Part shown: positions 57,255 through 64,000 of the stretch, piece after piece
Position numbering within the stretch: position 1 is the stretch's first letter
How the letters are laid out: each line of letters begins with the position of its first letter
NCBI GenBank assembly: GCA_036782775.1
Contig: DAIPYJ010000002.1
Location: forward strand, 62,001-126,000
Source: CF-13 sp036782775
GTDB lineage: Bacteria; Chloroflexota; Dormibacteria; CF-121
Length of the DNA stretch: 64,000 nucleotides
Direction of reading: 5' to 3'
Notes under the pieces: generated by a model
The model's input: the letters and a program-made list of their open reading frames with translations, nothing else
What the model was told of the DNA's origin: nothing
Database searches by the model: none
Position numbers and translations under genes: made by a program

Positions 57255-58445
57255 TCATGCCGGCTTCCAGAGGATGCGGTGATCGGGAATCGGCGCTGCC
57301 TCCGGCTGGACCTCGGCGCGCTGCACCAGCGAAGGCCCATATTCCTCGTGCAATCGGGCGACCGCATCGGCGATCGACTCCGTGAAGCCGTCGCGCCGGA
57401 TCAGCAGGCCTGGCTGACGGACATAGGCCGGCTCGAGGCGCCCGGCGCGGAGCGTGATCCGTTCCAGCGGGGCATTGATCGTGGCACGCAGCAATCGCGG
57501 GCGGATCCCATCGAAGAGCTCGCTGGTGGTGCTCACGGGATAGGCGAAGCGGACGTCGATCGCGATCGCCGCGGTCGATTCCTGCTGGAGCGTGATACGC
57601 AGCGCCCGCGTCCCCAACCCATGCCGCAAGAGCGAGCTGCTGATCCGCTCGGCCAGCGCCCGCGCGATGAATTGCAAGGCTTCCGTGTTATCGATCGGCG
57701 GCTCGAGTGGCTCGGCAGCCTGGATGCGAACCGGGGGCTTGAATGCCTGCCAGCGCCGGTGGTCGATGCCAAAGGCCAGGTCATAGACGTCGAGTGCCTT
57801 GACCCCGAGCTGTTGGCGAAATGCCGTTCGCGAGATGGTTTGCAGGCTGCCAATCGTTCGCAGTCCGAGCAGCTCGAGGTATTCGCGCAGGTCGTCGTCC
57901 AGCGGCAGAACGTCGATGGGCAATCGAGCCAGGAACCGGCTGGTCTCGTTGGTCTCGACGATCAGCGGCGATCCGGGCGAGGCGCGATCGGCAGCAACCC
58001 GAGCCACGAACATCGAACAGCCCACACCGATCGCAGCGGAGACGTCGAGCGCGTTCTCGAGCTGGCGAGAAATCGCGATCAATAGTTTCTTCTGGTCCGG
58101 CCATCGCAGCGATAGGCGGTCGAGCTGGAGGAAGGCACAACCAGGGTCCTGATCGGCGGCAACATCCGGCGTGAGCTGGTGCAGGGTCGAAAGCAACAAC
58201 TGATGCACCCTGGCTGTGCCCTCCTCATCGACCGGTTGGAAGTTGGACTGCGGAGCTAACTGTTGAGCCTGGTTGAGACTCATGCCGACACAGACACCCT
58301 GCGCTCGCGCCTGATCAGAGGCGGCAATGACGGTCCCGCGTTCGTCGAGGTGCCCTCCCAGGACAAGTGACGTTGCGCGCAGCTCCGGCGACGCCGACCA
58401 GGCGGCCACCAGCGCGGGATGCGGCGTGCGGGCGCAGGCAATCAT
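57255..58445 (-). CDS. imuB: ImuB-like (Y-family-derived) mutasome protein
   Basis: A 396-residue protein with the Y-family layout (palm 1-100, fingers, thumb with ELLGLRTIGSLQTIS, little finger from about 250). The acidic catalytic positions are changed: the N-terminus reads MIACARTPHPALVAAW instead of a DxD motif, and FLQLDRLSLRW replaces the SxDE motif. This is what is seen in ImuB, an inactive Y-family relative that links DnaE2 to the clamp. It overlaps imuA as ATGA and shares the SOS promoter upstream of imuA. Confidence 0.87.
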   Translation of the reverse strand: MIACARTPHPALVAAWSASPELRATSLVLGGHLDERGTVIAASDQARAQGVCVGMSLNQAQQLAPQSNFQPVDEEGTARVHQLLLSTLHQLTPDVAADQDPGCAFLQLDRLSLRWPDQKKLLIAISRQLENALDVSAAIGVGCSMFVARVAADRASPGSPLIVETNETSRFLARLPIDVLPLDDDLREYLELLGLRTIGSLQTISRTAFRQQLGVKALDVYDLAFGIDHRRWQAFKPPVRIQAAEPLEPPIDNTEALQFIARALAERISSSLLRHGLGTRALRITLQQESTAAIAIDVRFAYPVSTTSELFDGIRPRLLRATINAPLERITLRAGRLEPAYVRQPGLLIRRDGFTESIADAVARLHEEYGPSLVQRAEVQPEAAPIPDHRILWKPA

Positions 58446-59161
58446 GGGATGGGATACGGGATGACCCAGCCGGCGCGACGGCCGGGCGGCGCAAGTCGAT
58501 TTTTGACCACGGCTGCGTCGATCCGCACGCCATGAAGATCGCCATCGGCGCCGAACACCCAGGTGCTCCGGCGCAAATTCACGATCAGGCTGGCGTAATA
58601 GCGGATCGCACTATTGGTTTCGACCACCATTCGCTCCCCCGGTACGTGGGGGACGGTCGGTGAAGTGGTGTCGACCATCAGCACGGTGCACTCGGCTTCG
58701 ACGATGCGATGCAGCAGGTGCGGCAGCTCGGCGTCGAGCCGCGCTGCGGAATCTTTTGCTAGATCGATCACGATGAAATCGACTCCAGAGCGCGCCAGGA
58801 CACGGACGCTGGCCATCGCCTCGCTCACCGATTTAGGCCGCACGATGAGCAGCCGGTCGAGCCGCGCGTCGAGCCGTGACAGAAATTCCGGATCGAGCCG
58901 TCCCGGAAGGTCGACATAGACCGCCGGACCTTCGCGGGTGGCTGCCGCGAGGCTGTGCTGCACGAGTGTGCGCTTGCCCGAGCCACGCATGCCTGCCAGC
59001 AGGCTCAGCCGTCCGATCGGCCAGCCGCCGATCCCGGTCAGCTCATCGAGTTCAGGGATCCCGCTCGAACGGGCTGGGCTCGAGGGCGCTGCCGGTCGCG
59101 GCGCGGCGCTCCCGAATCGGGTCTGGAGCACAGTGATGGCTTGTTGCAGTCGATCGGGCAT
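58442..59161 (-). CDS. imuA: ImuA (RecA-like ATPase of the mutasome)
   Basis: A 239-residue RecA-fold protein. GIPELDELTGIGGWPIGRLSLLAG and Walker A GMRGSGKRT, then VYVDLPGRLDPEFLSRL, and the Walker B-like FIVIDLAKDSA. It lacks the RecA L2 and C-terminal parts, as ImuA does. ImuA binds ImuB and RecA and is needed for DnaE2 mutagenesis. The start is ATG 59161; GGGGTG lies nine bases before it. The leader from the SOS promoter is about 90 bases and contains a short alternative open frame with a stronger ribosome site (59210). Confidence 0.87.
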   Translation of the reverse strand: MPDRLQQAITVLQTRFGSAAPRPAAPSSPARSSGIPELDELTGIGGWPIGRLSLLAGMRGSGKRTLVQHSLAAATREGPAVYVDLPGRLDPEFLSRLDARLDRLLIVRPKSVSEAMASVRVLARSGVDFIVIDLAKDSAARLDAELPHLLHRIVEAECTVLMVDTTSPTVPHVPGERMVVETNSAIRYYASLIVNLRRSTWVFGADGDLHGVRIDAAVVKNRLAPPGRRAGWVIPYPIP

Positions 59162-59254
59162 CTGGATCGCACCCCGTGTTTGGATTGACGGCAGGAACGC
59201 GCGCTGACATCAAGCCTCCCCGGGGACGCAGGACCAGACGCTGAGGCTGCCTAC

Positions 59255-59283
59255 ATCATAGCGAACGGATGTTCGCTCGTCAA
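59255..59283 (-). promoter_or_regulatory. SOS (LexA-type) promoter of the imuA-imuB-dnaE2 operon
   Basis: On the minus strand TTGACG (59278-59283) and TATGAT (59255-59260) are exactly 17 bases apart. The spacer holds CGAACGGATGTTCG (plus-strand reading, 59262-59275), a perfect match to the Gram-positive SOS box CGAAC-RNRY-GTTCG, extended to a 7-base inverted repeat. The -35 box overlaps the stop of the RAM domain gene. Confidence 0.9.
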
Positions 59284-59573
59284 TCCTTCAGGGCTTCCTC
59301 GAATCCAACGCTGAACATCGCTTCGAGGTCATGCTTCGAATACACCTTGAAGGCAACATGGGTCCGCGTTCGAACGATGCCGGGGATCTGCGAGAGCCGG
59401 GTGGTCACGACCTCCGCAATCTCCTCGTGGTCCCTGACCCGAAGGACGGCGACGAAATCGAATTCACCGGTTACCGAATAGGCCTCGGCGACGCCTGGAA
59501 CGTCCGCCAGTGCCGGGCCGAGCTTGGCGATCGCGGATCGTTCGGCTTCGATCAACACGATGGCGGTGACCAC
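59280..59573 (-). CDS. Stand-alone Lrp/AsnC ligand-binding (RAM) domain protein
   Basis: A 97-residue protein made only of the RAM domain: MVTAIVLIEAERSAIAKLGPALADVPGVAEAYSVTGEFDFVAVLRVRDHEEIAEVV and GIVRTRTHVAFKVYSKHDLEAMF. There is no DNA-binding HTH, so it cannot act as a normal Lrp repressor; such small proteins bind amino acids and may pair with other Lrp family members. It starts with GTG at 59573. It sits between two SOS promoters: its 3' end contains the imuA -35, and the HNH promoter lies 32 bases upstream of its start. Confidence 0.9.
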   Translation of the reverse strand: MVTAIVLIEAERSAIAKLGPALADVPGVAEAYSVTGEFDFVAVLRVRDHEEIAEVVTTRLSQIPGIVRTRTHVAFKVYSKHDLEAMFSVGFEEALKD

Positions 59574-59604
59574 GTGCGGATTCTCTCACTCGAGGGGCAA
59601 GAGC

Positions 59605-59633
59605 TTGACGATGCGAACAAACGTTCGTATAAT
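59605..59633 (+). promoter_or_regulatory. SOS (LexA-type) promoter of the HNH/DUF222 gene
   Basis: TTGACG (59605-59610) and TATAAT (59628-59633) are 17 bases apart. The spacer holds CGAACAAACGTTCG (59614-59627), again a perfect match to the Gram-positive SOS box. Architecture is the same as in the imuA promoter. The region also lies upstream of the divergent RAM gene. Confidence 0.9.
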
Positions 59634-59669
59634 AGAGGGCGTCGAAATGGGTGGGGCGGAAGGGCGCTG

Positions 59670-60962
59670 ATGGCGACCGACGAGGCGGAGGTCGAGGTCC
59701 TTCCGCCAGATCGGACGACGGTCCTTCAAAACCTCTTCGTTGCCGTCGATCGCTATCACGGCATGGACAAGTTCGGGTTGTTACCCGAGCAGCATGCGCG
59801 GCTGATCGTGCAGCTTTCGCGCTTGCGCGATCGCGTCAGTCTCGAAATCGCTGAGCACACCGTAGAGCTCGATAAGACGCAAGCATGCGTCGATTGGGGT
59901 TCAGTTTCGACCGTCGACTGGGTCCGCCACCAGGCGAAGATGACATCGACCGCAGCGGCAGACTGTCTCCACATCGGCGAACAGCTGGCCAACCTGCCTG
60001 AAACCTGCGAGGCTGTATGGGACGGGCGCATCGGATTCGCGCACGCCGCCATCATTGCCCGGCATGCGCAGGCTGTAAAAGACTCTGACACCGCGAACCC
60101 ATTCGACGAGCTGCCGTATCTGCGAGCCGCGGAGGAGATGAGCCCGAGCAAGCTCTGGTATCACGCCATGCACCAATGGCACCGCGACGACCCCGACGGG
60201 GTGGCCGACATGCAGCGCCGTGACGCAGAAGCGCGCTACCTGCGGTTCATCGATCCAGGTGACGGCGCCGTATTTCTCAAGGGAAAGTTCGACTCCGCGG
60301 CAGGGGCAACGATTCGCACCGCCCTGGAACCACTCGCGCGTCCAACCGGCGGTGTGGACCACCGCTGCCAGGAGCGTCGCGACGCAGACGCGCTGTTGGA
60401 GCTGGCGGAGCATGCGCTCGACACCGGAGCCATCCCGCAACACGGCACCGTGCGGCCGCACGTCCAGGTGACGACGACGCTGGAGACACTGCGGGGACTG
60501 ATCGGGGCGCCGGCCGGCGAGATGGAATTGTCGCTCCCCATCTCGGCCAGGACTGTCCAGCGATTCGCCTGCGACAGCTCGATCACTCGCGTCCTGCTGG
60601 GCGCCGACTCCGCGGTCATCGATGCGGGTCGTGCGAAGCGTGTCGTCTCGGGCGGCGCCCGACGCGCGCTCGAGGCTCGCGATCGGTTCTGCCGCTGGCC
60701 CGGATGCGAGCGACCGGCCTCGCGCACCGCGGCTCACCACATCAAGCATTGGGCGCATGGCGGTAAGACCAACCTATCCAATATGGTGCTGCTCTGCATG
60801 CATCATCATTGGACCGTTCACGAAGGCGGCTGGCGACTCTCGCTCGACGGCGACGGACGCCTACTCGCGATTCCACCCGAGACCGAGTTTTATCCCATGT
60901 CGGTCCACGCCGCCGATTTCGAAGCCGCGGCACGCGCGCCTGGCGAGTTCGACGTAGCCTAG
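59670..60962 (+). CDS. HNH endonuclease-like protein with DUF222 domain (13E12 type)
   Basis: A 430-residue protein. The N-terminal two thirds (LLPEQHARLIVQLSRLRDRVSLEIAEH, DWVRHQAKMTSTAAADCLHIGEQLANLP, WDGRIGFAHAAIIARH) are the DUF222 helical domain. The C-terminal zinc HNH reads CRWPGCERPASRTAAHHIKHW, then NMVLLCMHHHWTVHEGGW. This is the layout of mycobacterial REP13E12 proteins. ATG 59670 follows GGAAGGG by six bases. A perfect SOS box fills its promoter spacer, so expression should rise on DNA damage. Target and role are unknown. Confidence 0.9.
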   Translation: MATDEAEVEVLPPDRTTVLQNLFVAVDRYHGMDKFGLLPEQHARLIVQLSRLRDRVSLEIAEHTVELDKTQACVDWGSVSTVDWVRHQAKMTSTAAADCLHIGEQLANLPETCEAVWDGRIGFAHAAIIARHAQAVKDSDTANPFDELPYLRAAEEMSPSKLWYHAMHQWHRDDPDGVADMQRRDAEARYLRFIDPGDGAVFLKGKFDSAAGATIRTALEPLARPTGGVDHRCQERRDADALLELAEHALDTGAIPQHGTVRPHVQVTTTLETLRGLIGAPAGEMELSLPISARTVQRFACDSSITRVLLGADSAVIDAGRAKRVVSGGARRALEARDRFCRWPGCERPASRTAAHHIKHWAHGGKTNLSNMVLLCMHHHWTVHEGGWRLSLDGDGRLLAIPPETEFYPMSVHAADFEAAARAPGEFDVA

Positions 60963-61084
60963 CGTCGCGCACCGACGAGCTCGATCTAAGCGTTGGGCCT
61001 GCGGGGCGTACCAAGCCGCGACCTCGCCGCACAGGCAACGGACGTTTGGACTTCGGCCAGCTATCGCGCCTAGAGTCAGTTCAG

Positions 61085-61810
61085 ATGGCGGGCCAGATCA
61101 GGATCGGATGCTCCGGCTGGTCCTATCCCCACTGGCGGGCTCGCTTTTATCCCGAGAAGATGCCGGCTCGCAAGCATTTTGCCTTTTACACGGAGCATTT
61201 CGATACGGTCGAGTTGAACAATTCCTTCTACCGGCAACCGCCTGCGGAACGGTTCGTCAGCTGGCGAGAGCAGGCTCCTCCTGGTTTCCTGTTTGCGGTG
61301 AAGGGCAGCCGCTACGTCAGTCACATCCGGCGGCTGGCCGTCGAACAGAAGTCGATCGACATGGTGGTCGAGCCCGCCCTGATGCTGGGCGACAAGCTCG
61401 GGCCCATCCTCTTCCAATTTCAGCGCACCTTCCACCTCGACCTCGCCCGCTTGGAGCGCTTCGTCTCCATGCTGCCGGCCGGACTGCGCTTTACCCTCGA
61501 ATTCCGCCACGACTCGTGGCTCGTGCCGCCAGTTTGCGAGTTGTTGCAGTCGCGCAGGATCGCGCTCTGCATTCCAGACCATCCGAAGATGCCGCAGATT
61601 TTCGCGATAACCAGCGACTTCACGTATGTGCGGATGCACCTTCCGGCGCGTGGACTGGGATATGGCAGAAAGTCGTTGGAGCCTTGGGCGGAGCGCGTGC
61701 TCGACTGGCGGGCGGCCGGCGTCGATGTCTTCGTCTACTTCAACAACGATATGGAGGGGCATGCAATCAAAGACGCAGAGATGCTTAAACGGCTCCTCGG
61801 AGTTCAGTGA
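61085..61810 (+). CDS. DUF72 family protein
   Basis: A 241-residue TIM-barrel-like protein: IRIGCSGWSYPHWRARFYPEKMPARKHFAFYTEHFDTVELNNSFYRQPP is the family start, then FLFAVKGSRYVSHIRRL, GPILFQFQRTFHLDLARLERF, TLEFRHDSWL and VYFNNDMEGHAIKDA. DUF72 proteins are widespread with no settled function; some are in DNA-repair or Fe-S contexts. The ATG at 61085 sits inside a longer open frame whose first part is non-conserved. It is downstream of the HNH gene but has its own 122-base upstream gap. Confidence 0.9.
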   Translation: MAGQIRIGCSGWSYPHWRARFYPEKMPARKHFAFYTEHFDTVELNNSFYRQPPAERFVSWREQAPPGFLFAVKGSRYVSHIRRLAVEQKSIDMVVEPALMLGDKLGPILFQFQRTFHLDLARLERFVSMLPAGLRFTLEFRHDSWLVPPVCELLQSRRIALCIPDHPKMPQIFAITSDFTYVRMHLPARGLGYGRKSLEPWAERVLDWRAAGVDVFVYFNNDMEGHAIKDAEMLKRLLGVQ

Positions 61811-61891
61811 CGTCCAGTGCGCCCGAGCCCCCGATTGACCGTTGGTGCGCCTGATTCCATAGGGAACGGAAGGCGGGGATTCGAGAGGAAA

Positions 61892-61983
61892 CGGGAAGGC
61901 CGGGATTCGAACCCGGGGAGCGGATTAAAGGCCCGCTCAAGCGCTTAGCAGGCGCTCGCATTCGACCACTCTGCCACCTCCCC
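61892..61983 (-). tRNA. tRNA-Ser (anticodon GCT), no CCA encoded
   Basis: Minus-strand cloverleaf of 92 bases. Acceptor GGGGAGG (61977-61983) pairs with CCTTCCC (61893-61899) with one G-T; anticodon stem AGCGC/GCGCT with loop CTGCTAA gives GCT. A long variable arm (class II) is present. T stem CCGGG/CCCGG with loop TTCGAAT. The discriminator is G (61892). The next bases are TTT, so CCA is not encoded, unlike tRNA-Gly at 538-613. Confidence 0.95.
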
Positions 61984-62015
61984 GCGCGAGGCGGTAGCCA
62001 GTTTAACCTGTTTCC

Positions 62016-62279
62016 GTGGAAGCTTCGATCGACGAACGGTGGACGCGTTACGGCCGGGCGCTAATCGCGTCGATGAACGAGGTCCTGGAGGAGACGCCCG
62101 CCGACATCCATGCCAACCTGCTAGAGACCGCCGACTACTGGCTGTCCCTGGGCCTCGCGCTCGGCCTCCATGATCCTGATCGAGGCCGTCGCCTCCTGCA
62201 CCTCATCGAACAACATGAAGCCGAACGCGGCGAATTGCGGCGAGACGCTGCCGCGCTGATCGACGAGGTCTTCGACTGA
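62016..62279 (+). CDS. Hypothetical small helical protein
   Basis: An 87-residue acidic protein (IDERWTRYGRALIASMNEVLEETPADIHANLLETADYWLSLGLALG ... HLIEQHEAERGELRRDAAALIDEVFD). Mainly helical with no motif that I recognise. The start is GTG 62016. It begins 33 bases past the tRNA-Ser 5' end on the opposite strand. Protein-protein binding is only a guess. Confidence 0.6.
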   Translation: MEASIDERWTRYGRALIASMNEVLEETPADIHANLLETADYWLSLGLALGLHDPDRGRRLLHLIEQHEAERGELRRDAAALIDEVFD

Positions 62280-62323
62280 GACGCCGGGGGCTGGTCTCAC
62301 AGCTTTATTCGGCGGCTCGGCTT

Positions 62324-62443
62324 GTGAACGACATCTCGGTGGTGGCTTCCGGCGATCCCCAGCGGATTGCGCGGCGGGCCAAGAACAAGATCATCGGTCG
62401 TGCGTTGGGGCGAGCGGGTCTGTGGCGGCTTCTCTGGCGCTGA
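62324..62443 (+). CDS. Small basic hypothetical protein (39 residues)
   Basis: A GTG-started frame, 39 residues, too short for most ORF callers. The sequence GDPQRIARRAKNKIIGRALG followed by RAGLWRLLWR is very basic with a terminal Trp/Leu/Arg helix. I recall similar short proteins (GDPxRIARRxKNKxxGR) in actinobacterial and related genomes, with no function. It follows the 87-residue gene by 44 bases on the same strand and ends nine bases before the convergent udgX stop. Confidence 0.55.
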   Translation: MNDISVVASGDPQRIARRAKNKIIGRALGRAGLWRLLWR

Positions 62444-62452
62444 TCGGCCGCC

Positions 62453-63082
62453 TCAGGACTTCAGCCGCGCCGCCAGTTTTCGCAGGTCTCGGATAAAGGC
62501 TTCCATCTCGAGCTCGCGGCTCTCGTCATCTGGGGCTCGCAAAATCGACGAGGGATGGACGGTCGCCATCATCGTGGGCAAACCGTGGCGGTCGAAGAAT
62601 TGCCCCCGCTGGGTACTGACCCGGAAATCGCGACCGAGCATCGCCTGGGCTGCCGTCGCGCCGAGCAGCACCAGGTAGGCGGGCCGGACCACCGCGATCT
62701 CCGCCTCGAGCCAGGGCCGGCAGGCGCTGATCTCGGCCGCGTTCGGTTTCTGATGCAGCCGACGTTTGCCCGCAGGCTTCCACTTGAAGTGCTTGACGGC
62801 GTTCGTGACATAGACACGGGTCCGGTCGATCCCGGCGGCGACCAGCGCCTCGTCGAGCAGGCGCCCCGCCGGGCCGACGAAGGGCTTGCCCTCGATATCC
62901 TCGCGGTCGCCGGGCTGCTCGCCGACGAACATCACGCGCGCATGCGCTCCGCCTTCGCCGAACACCGTCTGCGTCCCGGTCTTATAGAGGTCACAGGCCT
63001 GGCAGCCGGCAGCCGCCTCCTTGAGCCCAGGCAGCGAGGGCTGCTCGGGAATCAACGCCTGCGCCGGGAGACCTTCCGTCAC
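62453..63082 (-). CDS. udgX: Uracil-DNA glycosylase of the UdgX type
   Basis: A 209-residue protein. CQAC at 27-30 and C121 are likely Fe-S ligands, GEQPGDREDIEGKPFVGPAGRLLD (54-77) is the family 4/5 uracil pocket with GEQPG as in UdgX, KRRLH at 106-110 is the UdgX-specific loop whose His makes a covalent bond to the abasic site in the mycobacterial protein, and ATVHPSSILRA is the late motif. I use GTG 63082, which places KRRLH where it is expected; the open frame to 63181 would overlap the kinase end. UdgX binds uracil-containing DNA tightly. Confidence 0.9.
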   Translation of the reverse strand: MTEGLPAQALIPEQPSLPGLKEAAAGCQACDLYKTGTQTVFGEGGAHARVMFVGEQPGDREDIEGKPFVGPAGRLLDEALVAAGIDRTRVYVTNAVKHFKWKPAGKRRLHQKPNAAEISACRPWLEAEIAVVRPAYLVLLGATAAQAMLGRDFRVSTQRGQFFDRHGLPTMMATVHPSSILRAPDDESRELEMEAFIRDLRKLAARLKS

Positions 63083-63161
63083 AATCCGTGTTTGGCCTGA
63101 TGCACGCTCCGCCGCCTTCCCAGTTAGACCCGGTTCGCGCCCGGTCGCGACCCGGTTTCGG

Positions 63162-64000
63162 CTACTTCTTGTCGGTGTCAAGCGGCAGGCTCAGCGTAAA
63201 CTCGCTGCCTTCTCCCAGCTTCGAGACGGCGACGATGTCGCCGCCGTGCAGCCGGGCCAGCTCCCGCGCCAGGTAGAGCCCGAGCCCGGTGCCGGGCACC
63301 TCGGGCTGGGGCGCGATTCGATTGAAGCGAATGAAGAGGCGTTCCATATCTTCAGGCGCGATCCCGATACCGAAGTCCCGAACATGGATCAAGGCGAGGC
63401 CGCCCGCCGTGGTCAGCTGAACCGTGATTTCGCCGCCGTCAGGCGAGTACTTGATCGCGTTGTCGATCAGATTCCCGATGATGATGTCAAGCCGCATCAC
63501 GTCGGCGAGGACCGGCAGGGGTCCCGTGGTTCGATCGTCGAGTGTGAGCCGGTGCTTCTCAGTCAGGGCCGCCCTGGCGGAGGCCACATCCCGGCGCAGG
63601 GCTTCCCGAAGATCCACCCGCTTGCGCTTGAGTTGCAACCGCCGGTCTTCGAGGCGAGCGGCCTCAACCATTTCATTGGCCAGCATGTTGATCTGCGCCG
63701 CCTTGGCTCGGAGCAGTGGAAGCACCGGCCGCAGCCGGTCTGGAATCGGTCCGAGCGCCTCCTCCTCCATCATCGACAGGTAGCCACCAAGCATCGCGGC
63801 TGGCCCACGCAACTCGTGTGATGCCAGGCGCAAAAACTCTGACTTCGCCTTCTCCAGCTCGGCCAGCTGATCGGCTTTCTCCCGCAGGCGATCGGCTTGC
63901 TCCTGCTGCCGCTGCCGGACATCGATCGGCTCCTCGCTTTGCTCGGCGAGCACCATCACATGCGTGACCCGGCCGGCGGTGAGGACCGGGTAGGCATCGA
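63162..64000 (-). CDS. Sensor histidine kinase, C-terminal part (gene runs off the window)
   Basis: The 3' part of a kinase gene; the frame stays open through the window end at 64000, and its upstream residues (AYPVLTAGRVTHVMVLAEQSEEP) look like the end of a PAS domain. Then a coiled coil (RQRQQEQADRLREKADQLAELEKAKSEFL), the H-box LASHELRGPAAMLGGY, the N-box NLIDNAIKYSPDGGEI, G1 DFGIGI and G2 GTGLGLYLARELARLHGG complete dimerisation and ATPase domains. The kinase seems to be cytoplasmic or PAS-linked. No response regulator is adjacent inside the window. Confidence 0.9.
   Translation of the reverse strand, partial: DAYPVLTAGRVTHVMVLAEQSEEPIDVRQRQQEQADRLREKADQLAELEKAKSEFLRLASHELRGPAAMLGGYLSMMEEEALGPIPDRLRPVLPLLRAKAAQINMLANEMVEAARLEDRRLQLKRKRVDLREALRRDVASARAALTEKHRLTLDDRTTGPLPVLADVMRLDIIIGNLIDNAIKYSPDGGEITVQLTTAGGLALIHVRDFGIGIAPEDMERLFIRFNRIAPQPEVPGTGLGLYLARELARLHGGDIVAVSKLGEGSEFTLSLPLDTDKK

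Overview
The window is a GC-rich chromosomal segment of a free-living bacterium. It contains one run of ten N bases at 15157-15166, so it comes from a scaffolded draft or metagenomic assembly. Gene content points to the Terrabacteria side of the tree, most likely a Chloroflexota-like or Dormibacteria-like soil lineage. The signs are Gram-positive-type SOS boxes, an HNH/DUF222 (13E12-type) protein, an imuA-imuB-DUF6504-dnaE2 mutasome operon, UdgX, PMT and PIG-V-like glycosyltransferases, and many GTG starts. The phylum assignment is inference, because there is no rRNA here. I see no transposase, integrase, phage module or CRISPR array; this reads as ordinary chromosome with very tight ATGA and TGATG gene overlaps.

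Layout. 1-4.7 kb (minus): galT, a fused sugar-nucleotidyltransferase/phosphohexomutase, an unknown gene and tRNA-Gly(CCC), whose 5' end overlaps the end of the unknown gene. 4.7-9 kb: a DUF1028 protein, an amidohydrolase with an MFS exporter, and a membrane protein. 9-14.9 kb (minus): a complete dppABCDF-type peptide ABC transporter with a hairpin between dppA and dppB. 15-24 kb (minus): an alpha-glucan region with a GH57-linker-GT5 glycogen synthase fusion, a response regulator, DUF488, a second GH57, a GT4 and an IMPase-like phosphatase. 24-30.7 kb: GT-C membrane glycosyltransferases (PIG-V-like, PMT), a holin-like protein, a PH-like protein and a sugar epimerase. 30.9-33.7 kb (minus): an Rrf2 regulator, two tandem MoeB/ThiF E1-like proteins and MTA phosphorylase in one overlapping operon.

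33.8-47.5 kb: small membrane proteins, a pair of enoyl-CoA hydratases, MgtC, an ABC-F ATPase, two glutamine synthetases, an ACT protein, a GNAT, an SDR and Fpg (MutM). 47.6-52.9 kb (plus): a TetR-like regulator with two N-terminal HTH domains, its ABC-2 exporter, a tiny basic DUF7218-like protein that overlaps a GH65 hydrolase frame, and a VOC protein. 53-61 kb: the SOS-linked block. A LexA-type box sits inside the promoter of imuA-imuB-DUF6504-dnaE2-mmcQ. A second box sits inside the promoter of the HNH/DUF222 gene, with a lone Lrp-type RAM domain gene between them. 61-64 kb: DUF72, tRNA-Ser(GCT), two small unknown genes, UdgX and a histidine kinase cut by the window edge.

The most interesting points are the tandem-HTH TetR with a matching direct-repeat promoter, the two SOS promoters with identical architecture, the GH57-GT5 fusion, the degenerate mutase domain, the divergent E1 pair, and the DUF7218/GH65 overlap. 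No stretch over about 300 bases lacks a gene.
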